The position numbers and the translations under genes were made by a program. A DNA stretch of 8,207 nt. Source: Lachnospiraceae bacterium (GTDB taxonomy: Bacteria; Bacillota_A; Clostridia; Lachnospirales; Lachnospiraceae). The stretch is from NCBI GenBank assembly GCA_017390645.1, contig JAFPAZ010000259.1, forward strand, positions 1 to 8,207. The letters are read 5' to 3'. Below, piece by piece: positions 1 through 6,683 of the stretch (positions are counted from its first letter, which is position 1; each line of letters begins with the position of its first letter). The notes below the pieces were generated by a model. That model did no database searches. It was given only the letters and a program-made list of their open reading frames with translations, and was not told the origin of the DNA.

Positions 1-633
1 AAAACCCCTCTTTCTTCTCTGGTTGTGTTTCATGATATTTTAATGAAGGATGAAACCGATGCCAAAACCAGAAGAAAGATATTAATGGAGTCCGAAAAAC
101 AGTTAAACCGGATTCAATGGCTGATTATTTCCATGCTGAAGCTGGCAAGAATCGAAGCCGGAGCAGTGCAGTTTCAAAAAGAAGAACATTCTTTATATCA
201 GACCATTGCAGGGGCAGTGGCTTCATTGAATGATAAAATTGAGGAAAAAGGACATCTTGTTACCGTAGAATGCGATGAAAATCTGATGCTTATCCATGAC
301 AAAGAGTGGTTACAAGAGGCATTGATTAATGTGATTAAAAATGCGGTGGAATATACGAAGGAGCAGGGGAAAATTCAGATTCGGGCAGAGAAAAATCCTT
401 TGGCTACAGTTATTACCATTACGGATAATGGGATCGGAATCGGAGAAGAGCAGCTGGGTAAAATATTCACGAGATTCTACCGGGTGCAAAATGAAGTAAA
501 TCCTAACAGCGTAGGGTTAGGACTAGCCATTACAAAAAGCATTGTGGAAGGGCAAGGTGGAAGAATCCGGGTAGAAAGCGACACGAAAGAAGGAAGTTCC
601 TTTACCCGCTTTATTCTTACTTTTTTCCAATAG
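1..633 (+). CDS. Sensor histidine kinase, C-terminal part (5'-truncated by window edge)
   Basis: This is the catalytic half of a two-component sensor kinase, which autophosphorylates on histidine and passes the phosphate to a response regulator. The frame is open from base 1 and starts inside the H-box: the first residues read KTPLSSLVV, so the phosphorylated His should lie just upstream of the window. A DHp helical hairpin follows, ending near the LKLARIEAG stretch. The HATPase_c domain then shows an N-box (IKNAVEYT, about 328-355), a G1 box (DNGIGIG, 424-444), an F-box (FTRFYR) and a G2 box (GLGLAI, 514-531), so ATP binding looks intact. The protein ends normally shortly after the last strand. 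The GTG at 25 is not a real start, because homology extends upstream of it. The sensor domain and partner regulator are not visible. A link to the ABC permease at 4251 is inferred from gene type only. Confidence 0.93.
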   Translation, partial: KTPLSSLVVFHDILMKDETDAKTRRKILMESEKQLNRIQWLIISMLKLARIEAGAVQFQKEEHSLYQTIAGAVASLNDKIEEKGHLVTVECDENLMLIHDKEWLQEALINVIKNAVEYTKEQGKIQIRAEKNPLATVITITDNGIGIGEEQLGKIFTRFYRVQNEVNPNSVGLGLAITKSIVEGQGGRIRVESDTKEGSSFTRFILTFFQ

Positions 634-742
634 GGAGTAGTGGAAAGAGGCTGTCACATGGTGTAAAAGGAACAGGATATAGGTAGTTTCCATGGAACAG
701 TAGAGAAAAAAATAAATATGGAAGTGATAAAATAAAAATATG

Positions 743-771
743 TTTTCATTTTAAATAAAATTCGTTATACT
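743..771 (+). promoter_or_regulatory. Candidate sigma-A promoter for the AAA-ATPase gene
   Basis: TTTTCA (743-748) and TATACT (766-771) are separated by 17 bp, a moderate -35 and a good -10 element in a very AT-rich context. If used, it would give an untranslated leader of about 190 nt before the gene at 968. This is a motif match only; no other strong promoter was seen between 634 and 967. Confidence 0.4.
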
Positions 772-791
772 AAATGAAACCTCAAGGATTT

Positions 792-827
792 AAGACATAT
801 CTTGTAAACTGCCACTAGCGTGGCTAG
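792..827 (+). other. Small overlapping hairpins in the leader
   Basis: The leader contains AAGA-CATA-TCTT (792-803), GCCAC-TAGC-GTGGC (811-824) and the overlapping, mutually exclusive CTAGC-GTG-GCTAG (815-827). No U-tract follows, so this is not a terminator. It may be a structured leader or chance; no known riboswitch family was recognised. Confidence 0.25.
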
Positions 828-860
828 GTGACACGTAATGGATGTAGATTAAGGTTTAGG

Positions 861-942
861 AGTAATTGATATGGCAGATTTATTAAGGATTAAAAGTAAT
901 TGATATAACGGATTTATTAAGGGTTAAAAGTAATTAGTATAG
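861..942 (+). repeat. 34-bp tandem repeat, about 2.4 copies, just upstream of the AAA-ATPase start
   Basis: Unit 1 (861-894) and unit 2 (895-928) match at 30 of 34 positions, and a partial third unit (929-942) follows. A degenerate copy may precede at about 847-860. Each unit contains AGTAATTGATAT near its start and GATTTATTAAGG in the middle. Unit 1 carries a tiny ORF (ATG at 871, 10 codons, MADLLRIKSN) preceded by AGGAG (858-862). Unit 2 encodes nearly the same peptide, but its ATG has become ATA. The repeat ends 25 bp before the start codon at 968, so copy number could affect expression. Confidence 0.75.
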
Positions 943-967
943 TAAATTTTTATTACGGAGGTTTTAT

Positions 968-2665
968 ATGGGAAAAAATGTAGCGATTGGGATACAGGAT
1001 TTTGCAAAATTAAGAGAAAAACACTGCTTTTATATTGATAAAACTTCCTTCTTGAAAGAATGGTGGGAAAGTGGAGACGAAGTCACACTGATTATCCGTC
1101 CCCGTCGTTTTGGAAAAACGTTAAATATGAGCATGGTGGAACAGTTTTTTTCTGTAAATTACGCTGAACGGGGAGCTTTGTTTGAGGGGCTTTTCATCTG
1201 GGAGGATGAAAATTTTAAAAGTCTTCAAGGGACCTATCCGGTGATTAGTCTGTCTTTTGCAGGAATTAAGGAGGCGGATTATTTCCTGACCAGAAAGAAA
1301 CTTTGTCAGGTGCTTACCGAGTTATATGTGAAACATTCCTATTTGAGGGACAGTGAAGTATTAACAGATACAGACAGAAGATTTTTTGATAGAATTTTGG
1401 CAGAAGATTTTGATGACAGCGATGCCAGTTTAACATTACGTCAACTGTCGGACTATTTGGAACGTTATTATCATAAAAAAGCTATTATACTGTTAGACGA
1501 GTATGATACTCCAATGCAGGAAGCCTATGTGAATGGTTTCTGGGAGGAGATGGTAGCTTTTACAAGGAGTTTGTTTAATTCTACTTTTAAAACCAATCCC
1601 TATATGAGTCGTGGGATTATGACAGGAATTACCAGAGTTTCAAAAGAGTCAGTTTTCTCAGATTTAAATAACCTGGAAGTGGTAACTACTACATCAAATA
1701 AATACGCAACAGCTTTTGGATTTACGGAGAAGGAAGTATTTGATGCATTAGATGCAGGTGGGCTGGGAAAGGAAAAAGAAAATGTCAAGGCATGGTATGA
1801 TGGATTTGTATTCGGGAAACATCGGGATATCTATAATCCGTGGTCTATCCTTAATTTTTTAGATAAGGGTGAATATAAAACCTATTGGGCGAATACTAGT
1901 TCCAACAGTCTTATAGGCAAGCTGATTCGGGAAGGGACGAAAAGAGTAAAAATACGTTTTGAGGCATTGATGCGAGGAGAACCCCTTATTTGTTCGATTG
2001 ATGAACAGATTGTTTATAACCAACTAAAAGGAAATGAAGCGGCTATCTGGAGTCTGCTGGTTGCCAGTGGGTATTTGAAGGTAGTAAGAAGGGAATGTTA
2101 TGAAGAACCGGGGGTAGGTGACCAACCGAACTATGAGCTGGATATTACAAATCAGGAAGTAAGATATATGTTTCAAAGCATGATAAAAGGTTGGTTTGAT
2201 GAAGTGGAAGAAGAGTATGGTGATTTTATTCAGGCGCTGTTCTTAGGTGATTTGGATGCAATGAATGAATATATGAACGATGTGGCTTTAAAAATGTTCA
2301 GTTACTTTGACACGGGAAGTAATCCGACAAAATCCCAGCCGGAACGGTTTTATCATGGGTTTGTGTTAGGATTACTAGTGGATTTAAAAGGACGCTATCA
2401 GGTAACATCCAACCGGGAAAGCGGATTTGGCAGATATGATATTATGTTAGAACCTGTGGATGTCATAAAGGATGATGCTATCATCATTGAATTTAAAGTA
2501 TTCAACTCCAAAAAAGAACAGTCTCTGGAAGATACCCTCGCTTCTGCCCTTGCTCAGATTGAAGAGAAACAATACGAAGAAAACCTGATTGCCAAAGGAA
2601 TTCCGGCAGAACGGATACGAAAATATGGATTTGCCTTTGAAGGGAAAAGAGTGTTAATAGGCTAG
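968..2665 (+). CDS. AAA-ATPase-like protein with C-terminal PD-(D/E)XK nuclease-like domain (AAA-ATPase_like / DUF1703 family)
   Basis: The 565-aa protein has the usual two-part layout of this family. The N-terminal P-loop module starts with the typical FAKLREKHCFYIDKT segment, followed by a Walker A-like RPRRFGKT (residues 44-51) and a Walker B ILLDEYD (about 174-180). The C-terminal module has a PD-(D/E)XK-like core: Asp491 in GRYDIML, Glu508 and Lys510 in IIIEFKVF, and a downstream Q530...Y536 helix. ATP binding and the nuclease core therefore both look intact. The length is normal for the family. The ATG at 968 is chosen because GGAGG (957-961) lies 6 bp upstream. The gene stands alone, with its own leader and a terminator at 2702. 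Such genes are often multicopy and accessory in gut Bacteroidetes and Clostridia. The biological role is not established; a function in defence or with mobile DNA is only inference. Confidence 0.9.
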   Translation: MGKNVAIGIQDFAKLREKHCFYIDKTSFLKEWWESGDEVTLIIRPRRFGKTLNMSMVEQFFSVNYAERGALFEGLFIWEDENFKSLQGTYPVISLSFAGIKEADYFLTRKKLCQVLTELYVKHSYLRDSEVLTDTDRRFFDRILAEDFDDSDASLTLRQLSDYLERYYHKKAIILLDEYDTPMQEAYVNGFWEEMVAFTRSLFNSTFKTNPYMSRGIMTGITRVSKESVFSDLNNLEVVTTTSNKYATAFGFTEKEVFDALDAGGLGKEKENVKAWYDGFVFGKHRDIYNPWSILNFLDKGEYKTYWANTSSNSLIGKLIREGTKRVKIRFEALMRGEPLICSIDEQIVYNQLKGNEAAIWSLLVASGYLKVVRRECYEEPGVGDQPNYELDITNQEVRYMFQSMIKGWFDEVEEEYGDFIQALFLGDLDAMNEYMNDVALKMFSYFDTGSNPTKSQPERFYHGFVLGLLVDLKGRYQVTSNRESGFGRYDIMLEPVDVIKDDAIIIEFKVFNSKKEQSLEDTLASALAQIEEKQYEENLIAKGIPAERIRKYGFAFEGKRVLIG

Positions 2666-2701
2666 GAAGAGAATATGATAGAACACCTTGTGTATAGAAC
2701 G

Positions 2702-2731
2702 AAAAGACTGTCGCAGAGGCGGTCTTTTGTT
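2702..2731 (+). terminator. Intrinsic terminator after the AAA-ATPase gene
   Basis: An 11-bp stem (AAAAGACTGTC, 2702-2712, with GGCGGTCTTTT, 2718-2728, including two G-U pairs) encloses a GCAGA loop and runs into TTTTGTT. It lies 37 bp after the stop codon and should end the single-gene transcript. Confidence 0.85.
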
Positions 2732-2787
2732 ATGAATGATCATGGTTTAGGCATGAAAGCAGGGTGTTTTTATTTCATATGATTTTA

Positions 2788-2793
2788 TATAAT
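2788..2793 (+). promoter_or_regulatory. Possible -10 element for the 182-aa gene
   Basis: A perfect TATAAT occurs in the 180-bp gap before the next gene. No convincing -35 box lies 16-18 bp upstream (TGTTTT is the best), so this is tentative in such AT-rich DNA. Confidence 0.2.
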
Positions 2794-2911
2794 AAAAAGT
2801 TCATAAAGATTTTCTGTGAAAATGTCGATAAAATCTAATAAAGCATGAATCATTGAGCTAAATACTATGGGATGTCACATGAGATAAATTCGGATTTTGG
2901 GGGATGATGAT

Positions 2912-3460
2912 ATGAAGATAAGAGATGCCAGACAGCTATATGTGCAGCAGCAACAAACTCTTTCAGAACAAAAAAGAATATTGGAAAAGAAGTTAGAAGA
3001 GAAAGAAAATAAATTGTCAGATGAGGAACGAGGCGTAATTTTGGAACTGTCCGACCAGATTTCAGAGGCTTATGATATGACTCATGATTTTTTAGAGAGC
3101 TTATCTTTGCAGTCTACATTAATGTATAATGCAGAAGTGTCAAAACAGCAGGGAGAAGCAACGAAAGCAGCTATGGATGATATGTCTAAGTGTATGGAAA
3201 TAGCTAGAAGAATTTCCAGGGGAGATAAAGTACCGGCCTATGATGAGAAAAAACTGCTAGAGTTTAATTTTGAATTGTATATGTCAGCGAAAAATGCGGC
3301 CATGCTGCATACTGAAAAATCGAAAAAATCCCATAAGTCTCTTTGGGAGAAAGAAGAAGAAAATACCAGGGTAGAAACCGGAGATATCGAAGAAAAGATT
3401 GCAAATACGGAAGTATCCGTTCCAGCACCAGAGGTAGTGAATTTTGAAATACCGGAATAA
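2912..3460 (+). CDS. Uncharacterised 182-aa helical/coiled-coil protein
   Basis: I do not recognise this protein. It has no signal peptide or membrane segment and is probably cytoplasmic. Residues about 10-65 are rich in Q, E, K and L with heptad-like spacing, suggesting a coiled coil (EQKRILEKKLEEKE region). A second helical part contains FESL/FLESLSLQ and a DMSKCMEIARRISRGDKVP segment, then EKKLLEFNFELYMSAKNAAM. The C-terminus is an acidic, low-complexity tail with PAPE and ending EIPE. The start is set at the ATG at 2912, because GGGGGA (2899-2904) is well placed there; the upstream in-frame TTG at 2897 overlaps that site. It stands alone between the terminator at 2702 and the inverted repeat at 3482. 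A structural or adaptor role is possible but unsupported. Confidence 0.75.
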   Translation: MKIRDARQLYVQQQQTLSEQKRILEKKLEEKENKLSDEERGVILELSDQISEAYDMTHDFLESLSLQSTLMYNAEVSKQQGEATKAAMDDMSKCMEIARRISRGDKVPAYDEKKLLEFNFELYMSAKNAAMLHTEKSKKSHKSLWEKEEENTRVETGDIEEKIANTEVSVPAPEVVNFEIPE

Positions 3461-3481
3461 AAATTTAACTGAGATTCTTCA

Positions 3482-3553
3482 CTACCTTAATCATAGAAAT
3501 ATGGTTATGCAAGTTTATTTGCTAATAACCATATTTCTATGATTAAAAGGTAG
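3482..3553. repeat. 72-nt near-perfect inverted repeat (long hairpin)
   Basis: Two 22-bp arms (3487-3508 and 3525-3546) are perfectly complementary. After a 2-nt AA bulge the stem continues for five pairs (CTACC 3482-3486 with GGTAG 3549-3553). The 16-nt loop contains a further small stem (GCAA/TTGC). It begins 21 bp after a stop codon, but no U-tract follows, so it is not a standard terminator. It could be a MITE-like or REP-like element, a 3' mRNA-stabilising hairpin, or a double-stranded RNA source. No target-site duplication was seen. Confidence 0.85.
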
Positions 3554-3601
3554 ATTGATGTAGCTTGTAAATAGGTAACAAAAAAAATTCGAAAAAAACA
3601 C

Positions 3602-3630
3602 TTGCATATTTGAATAAAAAAGTGTATACT
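3602..3630 (+). promoter_or_regulatory. Strong sigma-A promoter
   Basis: TTGCAT (3602-3607) and TATACT (3625-3630) are separated by exactly 17 bp and preceded by A-tracts resembling an UP element (about 3581-3599). Transcription should start near 3637. This is the best promoter in the window. The sequence ATATTTGAATA, which overlaps the end of the -35 box and the spacer (3606-3616), is repeated at 3659-3669 inside the hairpin that follows. Confidence 0.75.
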
Positions 3631-3636
3631 AAACTC

Positions 3637-3709
3637 AAATTAAAAAAGACGAGGACATATATTTGAATAGACTGACGCTATCAGTCTGTCCAAATATATG
3701 TCCTTTTTT
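3637..3709 (+). ncRNA. Candidate short leader/small RNA ending at an attenuator-like hairpin
   Basis: Transcription from the promoter at 3602-3630 would meet a strong terminator hairpin within about 15 nt, giving a discrete RNA of roughly 70-75 nt. There is no good new promoter between the hairpin and the 129-aa gene at 3750. This transcript is therefore either an attenuated leader that must be read through, or an independent small RNA. No known RNA family was recognised. The exact 5' end is inferred. Confidence 0.45.
3652..3709 (+). terminator. Long terminator hairpin upstream of the 129-aa gene (attenuator-like)
   Basis: AGGACATATATTTG (3652-3665) pairs perfectly with 3691-3704. Inside it, AGACTGA (3669-3675) pairs with TCAGTCT (3681-3687) around a CGCTA loop, with only one mismatch and a weak pair between the two stems. 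T6 (3704-3709) follows directly. On the - strand the same stem is followed by CGTCTTTTTT, so it may stop transcription in both directions. Its position between a promoter and the gene it would serve suggests control by readthrough. Confidence 0.8.
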
Positions 3710-3749
3710 GTTGCTTATTAACCAGATTTTTTAACATGGAGGTATGATT

Positions 3750-4139
3750 ATGGCTTACAAATTTACAGAAAAAACAAACAGCATTCAACAACAAACTGCT
3801 TATGTACTTTACATGATGATTGGCAGTTATTTTAACAAGAGTGTATGTAGCAATAAGTTGCTAGAAACCTCTCTTAGCTTGCACTACCAGGAGTTGCCGG
3901 TAAAACGGCAGGAAAAACTGGAGTGCAGGGTAATTCAAGATGTGGAGAGAGAACTAAAGAAGGTTCTCCCGGTTCTTGCCAAGATGAACTGCAAAGTGTT
4001 CATCCGTCACAGGGATGAAAGTTATTTTCTGCAGTTCGAGACCGGCTTCGAAACCGTATCTGCAGTAGTGGACCGGAAGGGAAACTACCAGGTGCAGGTG
4101 TTAGGTGAAGAAGCCGATGCAGGGTTTGTGTTCGCGTAA
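3750..4139 (+). CDS. Uncharacterised 129-aa protein with its 3' end inside a terminator
   Basis: I do not recognise this small soluble protein. It lacks a signal peptide or membrane helix. The N-terminal half looks helical (QQQTAYVLYMMIGSYFNK). A charged helix follows (CRVIQDVERELKKVLPVLAKM), and then a probable beta-rich part (CKVFIRHRDESYFLQFETGFETVSAVVDRKGNYQVQVLG, spoken of here as two strand pairs). The start is the ATG at 3750, because GGAGG (3738-3742) is 7 bp away; the in-frame ATG at 3744 is only 1 bp from that site. Expression probably depends on readthrough of the hairpin at 3652-3709. The last codons (ADAGFVFA) form the left arm of the following terminator, and the TAA stop sits in its loop. 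A regulatory protein is possible, but nothing in the sequence proves it. Confidence 0.78.
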   Translation: MAYKFTEKTNSIQQQTAYVLYMMIGSYFNKSVCSNKLLETSLSLHYQELPVKRQEKLECRVIQDVERELKKVLPVLAKMNCKVFIRHRDESYFLQFETGFETVSAVVDRKGNYQVQVLGEEADAGFVFA

Positions 4140-4168
4140 TTCGCGAACATCAACCCTGCATTATTTTT
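4117..4168 (+). terminator. Intrinsic terminator overlapping the 3' end of the 129-aa gene
   Basis: TGCAGGGTT (4118-4126) pairs with AACCCTGCA (4152-4160), and TGTTCGCG (4129-4136) pairs with CGCGAACA (4142-4149), with a small interior loop between them. The loop is TAATT (4137-4141), which holds the stop codon. TTATTTTT follows. Termination should separate this gene from the permease. Confidence 0.88.
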
Positions 4169-4172
4169 CATC

Positions 4173-4209
4173 TTACAAAATTGTAAGATTTCAATTCACG
4201 AAGATGTAA
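4173..4209 (+). promoter_or_regulatory. Two BceR-like response-regulator boxes upstream of the permease
   Basis: TTACA-AAAT-TGTAA (4173-4186) matches the TnACA-N4-TGTAA pattern described for BceR-family regulators, and the dyad extends outward to ATCTTACAA/TTGTAAGAT. A second, weaker copy, TCACG-AAGA-TGTAA (4196-4209), has a perfect right half and lies 23 bp further on, centre to centre. It covers the place where a -35 box would be. A main plus a secondary site next to a poor -35 is what an activator needs. The identity of the regulator is inferred. Confidence 0.5.
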
Positions 4210-4217
4210 GTTTTTCA

Positions 4218-4226
4218 TGTTATCAT
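4218..4226 (+). promoter_or_regulatory. Extended -10 promoter of the permease gene
   Basis: TG-T-TATCAT is an extended -10 element with one mismatch from TATAAT. The -35 position (about 4198-4203, ACGAAG) has no match to consensus and is overlapped by the second regulator-like box, suggesting activator-dependent transcription. Confidence 0.45.
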
Positions 4227-4250
4227 TGATTTAGGTGGAGGTAAGAAACT

Positions 4251-6683
4251 ATGATCAATGAGAGAAAAATGGCATTCAAATATTTATGTAAGAAAAAAAG
4301 TCGTAGCTTGGCTACGTTATTTGCCATTGCCCTGGCTACCTTTATTGTATTTGTGAGTGGAAATCTGATTTTAAGTGCTTTATATGCAGATAAGGCAGAG
4401 GATTTAAAAAAGTATGGGAATCATATTGCATATCTGGATGGGATAAAGACGCAAGACATTCAGAAGCTGGAAGAAGATGGTGCAGTGGTATGTGCGGTGC
4501 GAAATCACAACTTTTGTTTTGGAGAAATAAAGGGAGACAAGCATATGGAACATGTCTTTTTTTATTCTTTTGAAGATTTTTCAAAATTTCCTTATTCTTA
4601 CAAAATAACAGAGGGAAGTGTTCCGAAACAACCTGGGGAAATCATGTTGCATGAGGATTTTAAGTATGTATTGGGAGATAAATATGAAATCGGGGATAGT
4701 TTTACTACAATTGTTGCCCAGATGAACGAGGAAATATTTGATTCACCGGAGAATGGAGAGGTAACAGAGTTGGTAAGAACCTATACCTTGGCAGGCTATT
4801 ATGATTGCCCGGATACTTCATGGCTAAAAGACCCGGTAATTTTGGTGAAGGATGAGCCTAGAACAACAGAAAATTTATATAGAGTTTATATTACTTCTGA
4901 AGAAGAGGGAATCGAGGATTTGGAATCCTTGAAAGGGCTTAAAGAGAAAGAGGATTGGGCGAGGAATCTTGGAGATACCTATGGAGCAACAGTGGTAGTC
5001 AATGATGTTTTTCGAAAGGCTCAAAGTACAGTAGTTTCTATGGCCTATTGCGTAATTTTAATGATAGGTGTTTTTATAGGTGGATTTGCTGCCGTTGTAA
5101 TTCGAAATTCCTTTGCAATTTCTGTCGTAGAACGAACCAGAGATTATGGGATGTTACGATGCATTGGGGCATCCAAAAGACAAATCAGAAAAATTGCTTT
5201 TTATGAGGCGGTCATGCTGGGAATCGGGGGAGAATTCGTCGGCATTCTTGTTTCCTATGTATTTTTGGGTATTGGCATTGGAATTGGGAAACATTATATT
5301 TCGTTTTTGGAGGGATTTCATCTAACCTGGCGTCCTTTGTTAATGTCAAGTACCTGCCTGATTATTTTTCTGGTTGTGTTATTTGGGTTGTTGGAACCCA
5401 CAAGACAGATAAATAAATTAAAACCTTTGGATGCATTGCGAAATCAAAAAGATGTGAAGAAAGAATGGTTCCGGGCAGGAAAAAGAATCGACCGGTTCAT
5501 AGGGAAGATTTTTGGCATGGAAGGAGAATATGCATATAAGAATTTAATCCGTAACCGGAAAAAGTTCATTACCACCACTGTAAGCTGTGTGGTAAGTATT
5601 GCATTTTTTGTGGGAATCAATGCAGCGTTTATATATTTCGGGCAGCTGTTTGAGGAGGTGGAAATTTATCCTTACTACAATGCCGAAATTATTTTCGATG
5701 GAAAGCTGCCATATTCCTTGGATTCCATGGAACAGGAACTTGAAAGCATAGAGGGAGTCAGTAATGTAGTTTTTTGTTATCTGTATGTTTTTGAAAATGA
5801 AAATCTAAAGAAAAAAGGAAGTACATCCAAAATACGGACATTCACGGTAGTTTCTTTGGATGAAGAACGGTATCCCATTGAACAAGATAGCATAGAGGAA
5901 GGTGTGGTAGGAAATTTAGAACCGGGAGAATGTTATATTATAAATTGGGGTACCCGAGAGCAGGAGGGAGAAAGAGTAGAATTTTCAGAGGTGTCTTTGG
6001 GAGACAGGATAGAACTTTCTGACCGGATGGCCGGTGGGGAAGAAGAGGAAAAATATATCAGTGAATTAAAAGTAAAGGCCATTTTAGAGGAACAGCCAAT
6101 TCAGGATATCTATAACGAATATCCGGTATTGCTTGTATCGGAGGAGGAATTTCGGAACTTATGCTTAGAACAGGGTATCTTTTATGAAGAAAAGATAGAA
6201 ATTCATTTAAAAATGGATGCGGATTGTGATGTGGATAAAGTGCAGGAATTGGCTCAAAACCATGGAATGGTGCTGGATGATTTTTTGTCAGAAATGAGAA
6301 AAATTATGGAGCAGATAAAAATGGCAAGAGTGATTGTGAATGTGATTTTGATTTTAGTAGCCCTCATTACTTCCATGAATTTATTTAACAGTATGGAATC
6401 TAACTTTATTCTTCGGGAGGGGGAAAGAAAGATTCTGCGGGCGGTTGGAATGAGCCGGAAACAGTATCGGAAAATGATTTTATTAGAGGGTATGTTATCG
6501 GTAATTATAGCACTGATTCTTGGAACAGCTGTGGGAGTTGGTTTTGGATATGGAATTTATAGCATTATGTCGCTGACAGTAAAGGAATTGAAATTTGTAG
6601 TACCGGTAGGAAGCATTCTTATTGCCGCTGTGGGGTTAATCTTACTTACTTTGATTTCTAGCATAAGTGGGATGAAAGAATAG
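4251..6683 (+). CDS. ABC transporter permease with two FtsX domains; C-terminal tail lost
   Basis: This is the membrane subunit of an ABC transporter of the FtsX/MacB-like class, used for export or for sensing and detoxifying envelope-active compounds. Predicted topology is TM1 (about 20-43), a large extracytoplasmic domain (46-258), TM2-4 (261-381), a cytoplasmic linker, TM5 (440-462), a second extracytoplasmic domain (465-690) and TM6-8 (692-803). The two halves repeat the ERTRDYGMLRCIGASKRQ / EGERKILRAVGMSRKQ motif after TM2 and TM6. The first half ends with a coupling tail, EPTRQINKLKPLDALR. The second half stops straight after its last membrane helix with SISGMKE and lacks that tail. This end aligns with the protein's own residues 499-505, indicating a recombination scar. 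GGTGGAGG (4234-4241) supports the ATG at 4251. No ATPase gene is adjacent, so it must use one encoded elsewhere or be non-functional. Confidence 0.88.
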   Translation: MINERKMAFKYLCKKKSRSLATLFAIALATFIVFVSGNLILSALYADKAEDLKKYGNHIAYLDGIKTQDIQKLEEDGAVVCAVRNHNFCFGEIKGDKHMEHVFFYSFEDFSKFPYSYKITEGSVPKQPGEIMLHEDFKYVLGDKYEIGDSFTTIVAQMNEEIFDSPENGEVTELVRTYTLAGYYDCPDTSWLKDPVILVKDEPRTTENLYRVYITSEEEGIEDLESLKGLKEKEDWARNLGDTYGATVVVNDVFRKAQSTVVSMAYCVILMIGVFIGGFAAVVIRNSFAISVVERTRDYGMLRCIGASKRQIRKIAFYEAVMLGIGGEFVGILVSYVFLGIGIGIGKHYISFLEGFHLTWRPLLMSSTCLIIFLVVLFGLLEPTRQINKLKPLDALRNQKDVKKEWFRAGKRIDRFIGKIFGMEGEYAYKNLIRNRKKFITTTVSCVVSIAFFVGINAAFIYFGQLFEEVEIYPYYNAEIIFDGKLPYSLDSMEQELESIEGVSNVVFCYLYVFENENLKKKGSTSKIRTFTVVSLDEERYPIEQDSIEEGVVGNLEPGECYIINWGTREQEGERVEFSEVSLGDRIELSDRMAGGEEEEKYISELKVKAILEEQPIQDIYNEYPVLLVSEEEFRNLCLEQGIFYEEKIEIHLKMDADCDVDKVQELAQNHGMVLDDFLSEMRKIMEQIKMARVIVNVILILVALITSMNLFNSMESNFILREGERKILRAVGMSRKQYRKMILLEGMLSVIIALILGTAVGVGFGYGIYSIMSLTVKELKFVVPVGSILIAAVGLILLTLISSISGMKE

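Noticed and set aside
688..697. TTCCATGGAA palindrome after the kinase gene
   Set aside because: It is a 10-bp palindrome without a neighbouring promoter or repeats and is likely chance.
1600..1788. 62-codon open frame on the - strand
   Set aside because: It lies inside the AAA-ATPase gene and has Ser/Phe-rich shadow composition.
2897..2911. TTG start extending the 182-aa protein by five residues
   Set aside because: It overlaps the GGGGGA ribosome binding site that fits the ATG at 2912.
3744..3749. ATG start two codons before the chosen start of the 129-aa protein
   Set aside because: Only 1 bp separates it from GGAGG; the ATG at 3750 has proper spacing.
4342..4584. 80-codon open frame on the - strand
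   Set aside because: It lies wholly inside the permease gene with no ribosome binding site; it is a shadow of a conserved coding region.
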